NCBI GenBank assembly: GCA_003427395.1
Contig: BFEA01000046.1
Location: forward strand, 2,220,815 to 2,254,498
DNA length: 33,684 nucleotides
Direction: 5' to 3'
Source of the DNA: Chara braunii
Taxonomy: Eukaryota; Streptophyta; Charophyceae; Charales; Characeae
The position numbers and the translations under genes are program-made. The notes under the pieces are model-generated. The model saw nothing but the letters and a program-made list of their open reading frames with translations, did not search any database and was not told the origin of the DNA. This document shows positions 8,211 to 18,324 of this stretch, in pieces (within the stretch, counting starts at the first letter, position 1; each line of letters starts with the position of its first letter).

Positions 8211-9239
8211 CCCTTTCTATCCTTCCCTATCACTCCCCCGCTCACACTGACTCCCTTGCTTTCACCTCTCTCTCTCTCTCTCTCTTGTATGTGTCTAGTA
8301 CTCATTGAAGAGCTCGCCACGGGAGCGCAGTGGTATTTTTAGAATTTGCGCTTTCCTCAATGCCAACCTCAGAATTTGCGCTGCGCGGGGAGACATTTCG
8401 GGTTTTCACCGTGTATTCTTCCTCACTGGATTGTATGTTTGTTCCCTCCCTTACCGCACTCTCCATGAACCCTCCTTTCTGTCGGGTTCCCGCTTGCTTG
8501 ATTGTCTATTCATCTTTGTGTGCTCTCTCGCTTTTCTCTTGACAGGCTTTCTCGTGTGACGTGTATCTGATCACCTCTTGTGACGTGTATCTGATCGTCG
8601 CCGCGGGAAAGAAACAGGCAGTAGACTGCCTTGCCTCAGCAAGCCCCGATGGAAATGGGATTTCAAAAAAAGAGAAAAAAAAAGACAGTGAAAGTGAATC
8701 TCACGGCAATTACAGCTCCAATTTCCAATTAGCTCCTTCGGGAGTCACTACGATTTGCACGTCATTTTATTCACATATTTATTTCTTTATTTTTGCTAAT
8801 AATTCCACTTCAATAAATTGGGAGACCATCGCGCTCAGATTTCGATGGTGTTACAGTGACACATGCGCGCCTGAGTGGTTTCTGGCTTCGAGCTCGTTGA
8901 TGGGATGGAGGGAAAATCCCCCTTCGTGCATTGGCTGGGGCACAGAACCAGGGGTGTGGTTGAGGCCCGCCTCTCATCTTAGGTTCGTGCACAAGATCTG
9001 GTAGTTCGTGCTTTCTCCGCGCTCAATCTCAACTCCCCTTGTGTGGATTACTGCTGCGCGCTGGTCAGACCTGCGCCCCCTTCCCCCCCGCCCCTCCTCG
9101 CGCACTGATTGGTCATTAGCTGTTATGTCTCCTGCGCAAATTGGATGATCCCTCTAAGTGTCGTCCCTTTGAGGAAGAAACGTGGTATTGTGGTACTTTT
9201 CAGAATCTTTGACAGTGGGCGGTCACCGCTTCGCTCCCC

Positions 9240-9398
9240 ACGCGAGGAAGCAGAAAACGTATCTACATGCAGAACATGGATAGGTATGCGGCCATATTCT
9301 TTCTTTGCACAACGGTCTGCGTCAGACCATTCCCCAGACGAGGTGGATGAGAGTGCATTCTCTGTTAGAACATGAACAGGTACACAACCATTGCCCAC
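9240..9398 (-). repeat. Diverged 96-bp tandem duplication
   Basis: Two minus-strand segments 96 bases apart encode similar peptides in one frame: GCVPVHVLTENALSSTSSGE and GRIPIHVLHVDTFSASSRGE. The period is a multiple of three and the changes include conservative V/I swaps. The open frame is only 91 codons and matches no known domain, so I annotate a repeat rather than a gene. Confidence 0.5.
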
Positions 9399-10186
9399 GT
9401 ACCATCTGCGCGTGAGAATCCCCTCCTCTTGTGCTTGTTCCCTTTTGTGCGTTCCCCCTACCGTGAAGCCCCGCTAGTGAATCGAGACCAGGACGTTCTC
9501 CTGGCATGCGCGCATGACCAAAACCTAGCATTGGTTCGTTCAGCGAGCAGATGTGTCCATCGGTGCGCGAACAATTACCAGGGTCAAGGGCCCTGTTCCT
9601 GCCTGACTTGGATTACTGTCCGATATCAGTCCACCGTGCTTGATTGGATTCCCATGCATGATTAGTCGTCCATGTGTTGATTGGACGATTGCTCTCATTC
9701 CCTCACATGGTGGCGCTTTCTCACATCGTGATGTTTCTCTCTCTCACTCATGCTATCTCCCTCTCACTGCGCAGTCTCTCTCCTTAGTTCTCTCTCTCAC
9801 GGAGTTTTTTGTCTCTCACTTCTTCTCTTACCTGCATTGGCTCCGTTAGCTCCATGTGTGCGCCCTGCAAACCAGTTCCCTAGCTCATCCGTGAATGTGC
9901 TTGGACGTAGCTGGAGCCAGGTGCTTGCAACATGCAAAAGGGAGATACGGGCCCTTTCTCTTTTCTTCGCTTTATAACTTCTGTTGTGGTTGCCTGCCCG
10001 TGCAATGCATTCCTTTTGGTCGCCTCAGTCCCGAATGTCCCCTTCCCGTTGGTCTCGCCTATATTGCCCCAAGGGGATGGCATCCGTCCCTTAAACAGGT
10101 ACCTGCTCGTAATTAGGGACTGGCACCGTCCGTACCCACAGTACCAGGCCCACAAGCTTGGAATATTGTCCCCCCAGCACCTGCGG

Positions 10187-10247
10187 CTCAGTTGGTACCG
10201 AAGGTTTGGGCCCGGTAGTCCTGGGTCAGTGCCCCTTGGATCGAGGA
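10187..10247 (+). other. Weak tRNA-like pol III head (possible SINE remnant)
   Basis: GGCTCAGTTGG (10187-10197) is close to the tRNA A box. About 35-50 bases on are two poor B-box candidates, GGGTCAGTGCC (about 10223) and GGATCGAGGAT (10237). The spacing fits a tRNA-derived SINE, but there is no cloverleaf, no tail and no second copy in the window. Confidence 0.2.
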
Positions 10248-10340
10248 TTTACATCTTCACTGAATGAATAAATTACACCTAGTCTTTGGACGAGTGTCGG
10301 GACTGGTGGGTCCCGAATAACATCCCGTCACTCGAGAGAC

Positions 10341-10350
10341 CGTATATAGC
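10341..10350 (+). promoter_or_regulatory. TATA-like box in copy A
   Basis: CGTATATAGC, about 48 bases from the left edge of the repeat. The equivalent in copy B is CTGTATATAG at 14271-14280. Conservation in both copies and an RNA-start-like purine stretch about 30 bases on (GACAGAGAAATC) are compatible with a core promoter. There is no transcript evidence. Confidence 0.3.
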
Positions 10351-10870
10351 CAGATTGTGCGCGACAGAGAAATCTGGAGTAAGGAGGTAAGATAGAGAAA
10401 AGACAAAGGACTAGGCCATCAGAAGGAATGATGCCCTGGGTTGGGAACCGTCGGGGAAAGAACCAGCGACGATAAGCAAGTAAGCACAAGGACAGGGTCA
10501 CATGGAACGTTGCATGAGGCCAAAAGGGCCATCGGAATTGAGCAAGACTCAGGCCAAGGGGCCATTGACCCGGCGAACACGGCGCGGCAGCGACAAAAGA
10601 ATGAGGAAGTCAAGAGGTGGACGGCCCCGGAGGCCGTGGGATGCCTGAGAATAAGGGCCCGACATCGGGGCCACCTACGACAATTAACGGGACTATCGGT
10701 AAGATGGAGGCCCCGCGGTCAGAGAAAAATAGTGCATGCAAGGCCCAAGAAAAAGCAAGAAAAAGAGGCCACCATATGGCGGTGGACGCCCAAAGAACGT
10801 AGGACACCTTGAGGAAAGGCATCGGGGACCATGCGGGACTAAGTGAAAATAATGGTATCCGGGCCAAATG

Positions 10871-11078
10871 TGTCGGGGACCACCGGCGGGACTAAGTGTC
10901 GGGAACCGCTGTGAGGACTAAGTGTCGGGGACCATTGACGGGACTAAGTGTCGAGGACCATCGGTGGAACTAAGTGTCGGGGATCACCGGCGGGACTAAG
11001 TGTCGGGGACCACCGGCGGGACTAAGTGTCGGGGACCACCGGCGGGACTAAGTGTCGGGGACCATCGACGACAGGGAC
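10871..11078 (+). repeat. 26-bp tandem repeat, eight units (copy A)
   Basis: TGTCGGGG starts or near-matches at 10871, 10897, 10923, 10949, 10975, 11001, 11027 and 11053, exactly 26 bases apart. Units read roughly TGTCGGGGACCACC followed by GGCGGGACTAAG. Related shorter arrays are at about 14805-14945 (copy B) and 24916-25040 (copy C). The unit start resembles the first bases of the whole repeat (TGTCGGGAC). Confidence 0.92.
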
Positions 11079-11690
11079 ATATGAAGGTCTCAAGAGGAAA
11101 CGGCGGCACCACATGAAGGAAAAATAATTAAGACAAGGTGCACCGTCAAGATCGAGATCTTGATGGCCAAAAATATTAGCACCGCTAGTGCAAGCACTAG
11201 CGGTAGCAAACGGGAATGCCGAAAGGAAAAGAAAAAGTAAAGAAACTTGAAGTGAGAGGCATGGGCGCAATCCGAAAAATCTCGGATCAGCCTCCCTCAA
11301 GAAAATGGAGTCAAAAAAGACCCCATGAGAAAAATAGGCCTCCGGGAGAAAATCGGAGTAGGAGGGGCCACTATGGGAGAAAAATAGAGGAAAGAGGGAC
11401 CCATGGGCATGAGAAGGCCATTATTGCAGTCCGAGAAATAACGGACTGCACCTTGGGCATAGGAAGGGCCAAAACTAAGAGGAAGGGGCTAGAAAAGGGC
11501 CTTAACGACCACTTGACACTTGGCATGCTAGAAAATGTGGGAGAATAAGACAAAGAGTGAGAGGGAGTGAGTGAGTTGGCCGTCAGTAGGGACTGCCACA
11601 AGTAGGGACTGGCAGGTCCCTACTGTCGAAGAAAGGAGGAAAAAGAAAAAAAAGAAAAGAGAAAAGAAAAAAAAATAGAAAAAGGCCTTA

Positions 11691-12640
11691 AACCACCAGT
11701 ACCTCCGAGCCTGTTTTTGCCGACCTTGATTTTCACTATGCTTCGAGTTTTGCCGAGCCTGGGTCCCACTCCATTTTTTTATGGTACTCTCACGGGAAGA
11801 ACCCAAAAAAAAAAAAAAAAAAAAAAAGTTGCGGCGGTGAAAACTCACAAAACAAAAAAACGAAACAAAGCTCTGGGCGTGATCGCAGCTGTACACATTC
11901 TCGGAAGTGTTAGTGTGAGTGTGCCCTCAGTGAGGGCATCTCAACCCCGTGGCCAAGTTGTCAGATTCCAGGAACTCAAAACAAAAAAAATAAGACAGAA
12001 ACACGGATTCGGTCGTGAAAATACATTTCCGTAAGTGCCAGTGTGATCAGGGTTACAATCCTTTGAGGGAACACAGCTCGAGCATATCACGGATTCAGAT
12101 TGTAAGATTCCAGAAAAAGAAAACAAGGAAAAAAAAACGGAAACACGGATTCGGCTTTGAAAACGGCTGGATACATCAGGGTTACAATCATCTGAGGAAA
12201 CACAGCTGAGCAGATTAGGATTCCACCCTGCCGGATCATTACAACCGTTCTGGAACTAACCGCGAGGTCTTCGTAATTGCACTCGCAGACGAATAGAGAG
12301 CCCCAACTCTCTTGAAAGGAAGAGGCCGGATCCATGAAAATACCATTTGGGAGGAACGATTCGCGAGGGGGTCACTTGTGGTACGATGGGGTCCTGTTAG
12401 GCGTGGACTGGAGCCGTCTAACAAATGCGAAGAGACACCTCAATAATGATGCCCATCTCCAGAAAAGTGGCCGTGGACTAGAGTAGAGGATGAGGTGACT
12501 TATCAACGGGGGAGGACTAATCACCCTTCCTTTCTTAGGCCGATGGGCCGACATCCGTCTACTTAGTTGGCAGGCAAGGTCTGCGTACCTCCAAGTGAGA
12601 ACCAGTTGTGCGATGGGGACATCGCATTTTGAGTGGTGGG
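11691..12640. other. Unassigned stretch with a 142-bp direct duplication
   Basis: After copy A ends there is a 24-base A run (about 11805-11828). Then come two related segments about 142 bases apart: GAAACACGGATTCGG at 11998 and 12140, and CAGGGTTACAATC near 12047 and 12177. The remainder to 12640 has no gene I can support. At 12609-12650 the sequence GCGATGGGGACATCGC plus a purine tract resembles that just before copy B (14188-14225), so it may be a decayed 3' end of an element. Confidence 0.55.
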
Positions 12641-12694
12641 AAGGTGTGCCATCTACCGATGAAAAAGCGTGCAAAAGAAAAAAACACAAAAAAA

Positions 12695-13080
12695 TGTTTG
12701 TGTAATTGACTTCGCATGGGCTTGAGAAAGGCCTGGCAAGATGTTCAGAAGAGAAAGACGTGTGTAATTGATTTTGCATAGGCTTGAGAAAGGTCTGGCA
12801 AGATGTCCAGAAGAGAAAGGCATGAGTAATCGACTTTGTGTGGGCTTGAGAAAGGCCAGGCAAAATGTCCAAAAGAGAAAGGGATGTGTAATTGAATTTG
12901 CGTGAGATTGAGAAAGGTCAGGCAAGATGTCCAGAAGAGAAATGAATGTGTAATTGACTTTGCGTAGGCTTGAGAAAGGCTTGGCAAGATGTCCAGAAGA
13001 GAAAGGCATGTGTAATTGACTTTGCGTGGGCTTGAGAGAGGCCTGGCAGAATGTCCTGAAGAAAAAATGCGTAAGAAATG
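12695..13080. repeat. 62-bp tandem array, about six units
   Basis: TAATTGAC or variants recur at 12703, 12765, 12827, 12889, 12951 and 13013, each 62 bases apart, with a degenerate seventh unit. Each unit contains GGCTTGAGAAAGG and ATGTCCAGAAGAG. The unit length is not a multiple of three, so long open frames across it are incidental. More diverged relatives continue to the gap at 13207. Confidence 0.92.
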
Positions 13081-13206
13081 GACTAGGTTGAGCTTGGGTG
13101 CAAGAAAGGTTGAATAAGGGAGACATGCATATGAAAAAGGCAGGACTAGAGAAAAGTCGGGCAGAATGACCTGGAAGAAATACATGAGAATTCGGTTGAG
13201 CTTGAG

Positions 13207-13551
13207 NNNNNNNNNNNNNNNNNNNNNNNNNNNNNNNNNNNNNNNNNNNNNNNNNNNNNNNNNNNNNNNNNNNNNNNNNNNNNNNNNNNNNNNNNNNNNN
13301 NNNNNNNNNNNNNNNNNNNNNNNNNNNNNNNNNNNNNNNNNNNNNNNNNNNNNNNNNNNNNNNNNNNNNNNNNNNNNNNNNNNNNNNNNNNNNNNNNNNN
13401 NNNNNNNNNNNNNNNNNNNNNNNNNNNNNNNNNNNNNNNNNNNNNNNNNNNNNNNNNNNNNNNNNNNNNNNNNNNNNNNNNNNNNNNNNNNNNNNNNNNN
13501 NNNNNNNNNNNNNNNNNNNNNNNNNNNNNNNNNNNNNNNNNNNNNNNNNNN
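13207..13551. other. Assembly gap (345 N) with identical 77-base flanks
   Basis: The 77 bases before the gap (13130-13206) and the 77 bases after it (13552-13628) are identical. Each copy begins TATGAAAAAGGCAGG and ends TTGAGCTTGAG. Both run exactly to the gap edge, which is what two unmerged overlapping contig ends look like. Confidence 0.9.
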
Positions 13552-13837
13552 TATGAAAAAGGCAGGACTAGAGAAAAGTCGGGCAGAATGACCTGGAAGA
13601 AATACATGAGAATTCGGTTGAGCTTGAGATTGAGAAAAGGATGACGGGAAGCATGGATTGCACGAGCCGAAGAGCCGAGTAAAAGAGGCACTGAGGGCGA
13701 CAGGGGCCAGAAAAGACACTTGGTTGGCACGAGACGGAAGGAGGACCAGTTGAAGGGTATTTGGGATTGCGAGGCTTGGGGGGGGAAGCAGGGGCAGCAA
13801 GAGGAGGGAGACGAAAAGAGGCTTGTTGTACCACGGG

Positions 13838-14010
13838 TGATGAATGAGACGAAAGGAGGTTTGATGCTCTGAGGATGATGAATGAGACGAAAGGAGGTTT
13901 GATGCTCCGAGGGTGATGAATGAGACGAAAGGAGGGTTAACGCTCTGAGGGTGATGAAGGAGACGGAAGGGATCTGATGTTCTTAAGAGTGATGAATGAG
14001 ACATGGGAAG
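13838..14010. repeat. 38-bp tandem array, about five units
   Basis: TGAATGAGAC or variants recur at 13841, 13879, 13917, 13955 and 13993 with exact 38-base spacing. Units contain GAAAGGAGGTTTGATGCTC. The array lies in the interior of the putative element whose 3' end is at 14225. Confidence 0.92.
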
Positions 14011-14187
14011 CCTGAAGGACAAAGAAAGCTTGAATCCTACACACCTCCCAGCTCCAAGGCTCAAAGACTAAAAGAAACCCGAGAAAGAAACGAGAAAGAC
14101 AAAACGGACCTTGGCAAACTAACCACCTAACGACATCCCGTCCTCTTCTCCCATCTATCCCTCCAAACACCCACTGACAGAAGATTG

Positions 14188-14225
14188 GTGCGCGATGAGG
14201 ACATCGCGAACGAGTGGGGGGAATG
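14188..14225 (+). other. Putative pol tail and polypurine tract before copy B
   Basis: One frame here reads LVRDEDIANEWGE, the style of a Ty3 pol C-terminus. It is followed by the purine run GAGTGGGGGGAATG (14212-14225) directly before TGTCGGG, the shared left edge of copies A and B. This is the layout expected at a 3' LTR on the plus strand. The protein similarity is from memory and the match is short. Confidence 0.45.
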
Positions 14226-14270
14226 TGTCGGGACTGGTGGGTCCCGAATAACATCCCGTCATTTGAGAGA

Positions 14271-14280
14271 CTGTATATAG
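14271..14280 (+). promoter_or_regulatory. TATA-like box in copy B
   Basis: CTGTATATAG, the counterpart of 10341-10350 in copy A, at the same distance from the shared left edge. If the repeat is an LTR this would be a candidate core promoter. No expression evidence is available. Confidence 0.3.
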
Positions 14281-14804
14281 CCAAATTGTGCACGACAGAG
14301 AAATCTGGACTAAGGAAGTAAGGGAGAGAAAAAACAAAGGACAAGGCCACCAAAAGGAATGATGCCCTGGGTTGAGAACCGTCGGGGGAAAAGACCAGCG
14401 ACGGCAAGCAAGTGAGCGCGAAGACAGGGGCACATAGATCATAGCATGAGGCCAGGAGGGCCGTTGGAATTCTGCAAGACTAAGGCCAACGGGCCAATGA
14501 ACCGGCGAACATGGCACGTCAGCGACAAAAGAATGAGGAAGCCGAGAGGTGGACGGCCCCGGAGGCCGTGTGACGCTGGAGAATAAAGGCCCAACATGGG
14601 GGCCACCTACGACAATTAACGGGAACCTCGAGTTGGAGGCCCCCCGGCCGGAGAAAAATAGCGCACGCAAGGTCCAAGGAAAAGCAAGAGAGAGGGGCCA
14701 CCATAGGGCGGTAGACGCCCAAAGAACGTGGGACACCTTCAGGAAAGGCACCAGGGACCACGCGGGACTAAGTAAAAATAATGGTATTCGAGACAAAATA
14801 TGGC

Positions 14805-14945
14805 GGGGACCGCCGGCGGGACTAAGTGTTGGGGACCATCGGCGGGATTAAGTGTCGGGGACCACGGGCGGGACTAAGTGTCGGGGATCGTCGACGGGAC
14901 AAAGTTTCGGGGACCACCGACAGGACGAGTGGCGGGGACATATGA
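14805..14945 (+). repeat. 26-bp repeats in copy B, about five units
   Basis: Diverged units of the same 26-bp family as at 10871-11078, with the TGTCGGGGACC core changed in places to TGTTGGGG, TTTCGGGG and GGCGGGG. Confidence 0.85.
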
Positions 14946-16394
14946 AGGTCTCAAGAGGAAATGGCGGGCACCGCATGAGGGAAAAATAATTAAGACAAGG
15001 TGCACCGTCACGATCGAGATTTTGACGACCAAAAATATTAGCACCGCGAAAGGAAAAGAAAAAGTAAAGAAACTTAAAGTAGGAGGCATGGGAGCAATCC
15101 GGAAAATCTCGGATCAGCCTCCCTCAAGAAAATGGAGTCAAAAGAGACCCCATGAAAGAAATAGGCCTCCGGGAAAAAATTGGAGTAGGAGGGGCCACTA
15201 TGGGAAAAAAATAGAGGAAAAGGGAAGCTCTCATGAGCATGAGCGAGCCATTATTGTAGTCCGAGATATAACGGACTGCACCATGGGCATAGGGAGGGCC
15301 AAAACTAAGAGGAACGACCACTTGATACTTGATATGCTAGAAAAAAGAAAGAAAAGAAACGAAAAATGTGGGAGAATAAGACAAAAAGTGTGAGAGGGAG
15401 TGAGTGAGTTGGTCGTCAGTAGGGACTGCCACAAGTAGGGACTGGAAGGTCCCTATTATCAAAAAAAGGAGGAAAAAGAAAAGAAAAGAAAAGAGAAAGG
15501 GCCTTAACGGTAAAAAACGGTCACTTGGGGAGATACATCCCTGACCAGATTAATTTTGGAATATGGCGGTTGCAAAGGACCTTGATTTTCTCTTGATTTT
15601 GGAGAGAAAATAAAGGAAAATCAAGGCCTCATGCAACCGAAATATAACGGATTACATGGGGGAGGAGAAACATATGTTTTAGGTGCATCCGAAGCCAAAA
15701 TTGAGTCTGGATGCACTTGGAAGTTGGCCATTTTTTTTCTTTTTTCAATTGAGGGCTAGTTGTGGGACATTGGGGTTAGGGAATTGACCGCTATTGCAGT
15801 CCGAGTTGCAACGGACTGCATAGGGAAGGAAAAACACATGTTTTAGGTGCATCCGGAGCCAATAGTGAGCCCGGATTCACTTGGGAATGAAACGCTTTAT
15901 TTTATTTTAGTAGGGGGCAAGTTGTGGGGCTGAGGGACTAGGAAAATGTCCATGATTGCAATCCGAGAAATAACGGACTACATAATGGGGTAAGTAGAGA
16001 TGGTAAACTGCATCCGTGAGATGAGATCTCACGACCAAGAAAAATCGGCATACATATGGCACTCAAGGAAGAGATATTGGAACCACCAAGGGCAAGGAGG
16101 TCCTAAAATAAAAATGGGACATCTCCGGGATGTTGTCGGGGACCAAGTGGGCTCAAATAATAATAGTCGAAAAACGGGACAGGTGCTGGCGGGACTACCG
16201 GCAGGACAAGAAAACGGAACTAGCATGGAGGAAAGTGGCGGGGACTTGAGTCGCACAAGCAAACGGCTGCGTCGAGATCGAGGATCTAGACGGAGGAAAA
16301 TATTAGCACCACTAGTGCAAGCACTAGTGAGGACAAGTGAGAGAGTCATGAGAGAAAAGGGAGTGAAATAATGGTGTTGGGAGGGCTGCCCAGC

Positions 16395-16414
16395 AGTCCG
16401 AGATATCTCGGACT
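16395..16414. repeat. Perfect 20-bp palindrome
   Basis: AGTCCGAGATATCTCGGACT is its own reverse complement. It belongs to a family of related hairpins scattered through copies A, B and C; the copy C counterpart (27686-27705) can pair throughout only if G.U pairs are allowed. Confidence 0.9.
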
Positions 16415-17490
16415 AGCTAGGCATGAGAAAATAGAGCCTCAAGAGGCTCAACATGAGAAAAAGACTGTCCAAAGGAAATCGGAGGAAAGGGGGCTCAAAT
16501 TTGGGACTAACGGCAACAAAATGGAGCCCCCTAGGAGCATGGGGGTGCCATTATTGTAATCCGAGATATAACAGCCAACTGCTGGGTCTGAATCTGGCCA
16601 TGGATGAGGATGCATGACCTAGAAAAAGACTCGACAGCTAGTGGACAGTTGTCACATGAAAAATATAAGAAAAAGAAAAGAAAATGAGAGAAAATGGAGG
16701 GAGAATATGACAAAAGGAGATAAACGAGTGGAGGAGAATGTGCCGGCCTATTGGGACCTGCAAAGTAGGGACTGGTAGGTCCCAATTGTGACCTCTTACC
16801 TCCTAGAATGAGGGAGGGCAATCCGGATTGCAGAGATATGGCCCTTGGGGCCATATCTCCACAAAATTTGAATTGAAAAAAAAAAAGAAAAAAAAAGCAA
16901 AAGGGAGATGACTGTTTTTTTTGTGGACCATGGATCTGAGATCAGATTTCATGGTGGAGAGGAACTAGCTGTTTTTTTGTAGGCCAGCCCAAAACGGCTA
17001 GCTCCGGAATGAGGTGGCAGCCCAAAATGGAAAGAAAGGAAAGAGGGAAAGAGACAAAAATATGCATTTGGCCCAAAAAGAGCCAGATGCACCAAAAGCT
17101 GAAAAATTGAACTTAGGGGCCCAAATTTGAAGCAAGGGCTACTTGGGGGTAGCTTAGAATATTGTTGACCTTGGATCTCAGCCAGATCCAAGGCTGAAAC
17201 TGCACCGAGGCATGGGAAAATACCTCGGCCTACCAAACATGGGCTAGAAACTAAAAAAATTGAGAAAAAGGCCCACTAGGCCTTTTTCTCTCAAGTGAGG
17301 CTGCACCTTGGTTTAGGACCCAAGGGGGCAGCATTTTGGAAATGAAAAGGAGGCTGAAGAAGGCCAAGAGGCTGAAGGACTGCATGAACTTGGCCAAAAT
17401 GAGGCTCATTTACCTCCGGAAGGGCCTAGTACTGGAATTTTGCCTTGGGGGTATCTTGGTTCATGGGCTGGTCGGAGTGTTGGTTTCAAC

Positions 17491-17580
17491 CTACATAAGC
17501 TGAGGATTCAGTCCGCTACACTCACATTTGCATGAGGAGTGCCCATGCTGCCCAAGTGAGCTCATAGGAGCACTTACTCA
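17491..17580 (+). promoter_or_regulatory. Conserved TATA-like block in copy B
   Basis: CCTACATAAGC followed by GCATGAGGAGTGCCCATGCT and GCCCAAGTGAGCTC. By eye this block is much better conserved with copy C (28631-28720) than the sequence on either side. A TATA-like ACATAA with a possible start 30-35 bases downstream is consistent with a promoter, and the downstream GA-rich and TTC tracts would then be its leader. This is inference only. Confidence 0.35.
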
Positions 17581-18052
17581 CTTGGAGAGAGGAGAGGTGA
17601 ACCCCTGCCAGTTGGAGAGCTTAGAGGAGACTGTGAGCAAGGAGAGGGAGCTCTAGAAGGATAGTGGAGGTGAGGCTGGCCTAGGGAGGTGATCCGCCAT
17701 AGCCCCCAGGGTGTGAGGGAGAGAGAGAGGCCAGAGGGAGTCCCATTAGCCCTCCTAGAGGGGAGGACTCCATAGCCATAGTGGGAGAAGCTTGCCATAG
17801 CTTGGGTAGAGTCGAGAGAGGCAGGAGAGGGGCTTGAGGAAGAAGGAAGCCATAGCCAAGGAGGTATTTGTGCAAGGAGGTGGGAGAAGCTTGCCATAAC
17901 TTGGGTAGAGTCGAGAGAGGAAGGAGAGAGGGGCTTGAGGAAGAAGGAAGCCATAGCCAAAGAGGTATTTGTGCAAGGAGGAAAAAGCTTCATCAAGGTT
18001 AAGGCTCCATCTCCAAGACATCAAGAAGGCTCCATCTGCAAGGAGGAAGAAG

Positions 18053-18319
18053 CTTCTTTTTCTTCTTCCTCTTCTTCTTTTTCTTCTTCCTCCTCTTCTC
18101 CTTCTTCTTCCTCTTCTTCTCCTCCTCCTTCCCCTCCTTCTTCTTCTTCTTCTTCTTCTTCTTCTTCTCCTTTTTCATCTTTTTCTTTTTCTTCTTTTTT
18201 TCCTTCTTCTCCTTCTTCTTTTTCCCTTTCTCCTTTTTCTTCTTCCTCTTCTTCTTCTTCTTCCTCTCTTTCTTTTTTTTCTTCCTCTTCTTCTTCTTCT
18301 TCTTCTCCTCCTCCTTCCT
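18053..18319 (+). repeat. Homopyrimidine (TTC)n tract, first in copy B
   Basis: About 265 bases of almost pure C/T on this strand, mainly TTC and TCC triplets, ending TTCCTAAAGG. Poly-Ser and poly-Leu readings are a consequence of the triplet and are not evidence of protein. A mirror-type purine/pyrimidine tract of this length can in principle form triplex DNA. Confidence 0.95.
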
Positions 18320-18324
18320 AAAGG

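Larger units (their letters stand above)
8211..10294. other. Unassigned region, no supportable gene
   Basis: Open frames on both strands are short and resemble no family I recognise. Contents: a (CT)n run (8262-8286), a 12-base direct repeat AGAATTTGCGCT at 8340 and 8372, a direct repeat TGACGTGTATCTGATC at about 8558 and 8581, several ATTGG motifs between 8930 and 9840, and a diverged 96-bp duplication at 9270-9398. There is no LTR, TIR or coding domain. Confidence 0.6.
10295..11690 (+). repeat. Large repeat copy A (truncated; LTR-start-like)
   Basis: Matches 14226 to about 15505 from the first base, TGTCGGGACTGGTGGG, down to a shared block GTAGGGACTGGCAGGTCCCTA and a purine-rich run. Beyond 11690 it diverges, while copies B and C continue together, so A is truncated or recombined. 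The first 20 bases can fold as TCGGGAC...GTCCCGA. It contains a TATATA box (10343-10348), eight 26-bp repeats (10871-11078), a CTAGTGC palindrome (about 11183) and hairpins at 11270 and 11425. There is no coding potential. Confidence 0.85.
14226..18052 (+). repeat. Large repeat copy B, GA-rich hairpin module
   Basis: Left edge identical to copy A. Homologous to copy C from about 14640 onward, in the same order (for example 15500-15560 with 26870-26930, 16260-16560 with 27555-27850, 17490-17580 with 28630-28720). The module is itself internally duplicated: the sequence around GTAGGGACTGG...GGTCCC occurs at about 15425 and 16765, and the segment with TATTAGCACC and downstream hairpins occurs at about 15040 and 16300. 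It carries many CCGAG...CGG hairpins and no coding region. From 17560 it becomes purine-rich (GAGAGG repeats). Confidence 0.85.

Noticed and set aside
8211-8215. Target duplication of the chromovirus
   Set aside because: Only the right flank (ccctt) is visible; the left LTR start lies outside the window, so it cannot be confirmed.
12745-14064. 439-codon minus-strand open frame
   Set aside because: It crosses the N gap and two tandem arrays; repeats such as the 62-bp unit create the apparent protein.
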